Shown piece after piece: positions 63,983-64,000 of a stretch of DNA of 64,000 nt. The notes beneath the pieces are model-generated. The model was not told the DNA's origin. It did no database searches and worked only from the letters and a program-made list of their open reading frames with translations. Each line of letters starts with the position of its first letter. Position 1 is the first letter of the stretch. A program made the position numbers and the translations under genes. The stretch lies in assembly GCA_905207705.1 (NCBI GenBank), contig CAJLMA010000002.1, positions 248,001-312,000 of the forward strand, in the 5' to 3' direction. The stretch comes from an uncultured Prevotellaceae bacterium. Lineage in GTDB: Bacteria; Bacteroidota; Bacteroidia; Bacteroidales; Muribaculaceae.

Positions 63983-64000
63983 CGTTCCAATATTTTTTTC

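Overview
The window is a 64 kb piece of a Bacteroidota chromosome, most likely order Bacteroidales (gut family such as Muribaculaceae or relatives). The grounds are Bacteroidota-only families (DUF5606, DUF4296, DUF4251, BT_3928-type DoxX, START-like), two PorZ-like type IX secretion proteins, weak Shine-Dalgarno signals, and promoters of the Bacteroidota form TTTG - about 20 bp - TAnnTTTG. Almost every gene is housekeeping. I see no prophage, insertion sequence, CRISPR array or rRNA.

Layout. 0-7.4 kb, plus strand: the 3' part of uvrB, ygiQ, a DPP5-like S9 peptidase and menD. 7.4-15.8 kb: porZ-like gene 1 on plus, facing a minus-strand run of porZ-like gene 2, a glycosyltransferase, a C_GCAxxG_C_C protein and a K+/H+ antiporter. 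15.8-25.9 kb, minus: tRNA-Cys, a small Cys-rich membrane protein, the dsbD-mazG-topB-nudix operon, tRNA-Leu and tRNA-Gly, SPOR-folE, and DUF1599-BT_3928-tpiA. 26.0-30.4 kb, minus: response regulator, histidine kinase and phosphate transporter. 30.7-34.2 kb, plus: cdsA, purM and an MltF-type transglycosylase. 34.2-44.3 kb: NlpC/P60 lipoprotein, DUF5606, dapA, trxA (plus), lysC-lysA, and purU-hisH-hisA-hisF-hisIE-ftsE. 44.0-50.1 kb, minus: ileS, a DksA/TraR-like protein, lspA, DUF4296 and a hypothetical gene. 50.2-53.9 kb, minus: alpha/beta hydrolase, membrane-anchored MurF-like ligase, ddl. 54-64 kb: ligA, DUF4251, a CPBP protease, lptF/G-ribBA, a START-like protein, and pta-ackA.

The genes group into lysine/peptidoglycan supply (dapA, lysC, lysA, ddl, Mur ligase, two lytic enzymes), histidine and one-carbon metabolism, envelope biogenesis (cdsA, lspA, lptF/G, PorZ, DsbD) and acetate fermentation (pta-ackA).

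The most unusual item is the operon joining an alpha/beta hydrolase, a MurF-like ligase whose N-terminal domain is replaced by about five membrane helices, and a long Ddl of a type I associate with Firmicutes. Second is the pair of diverged porZ paralogues, one of which has lost the canonical start of its sorting domain. Several starts were moved downstream because a promoter -7 element, or only a TTG codon, lies at or beside the longest-frame start.
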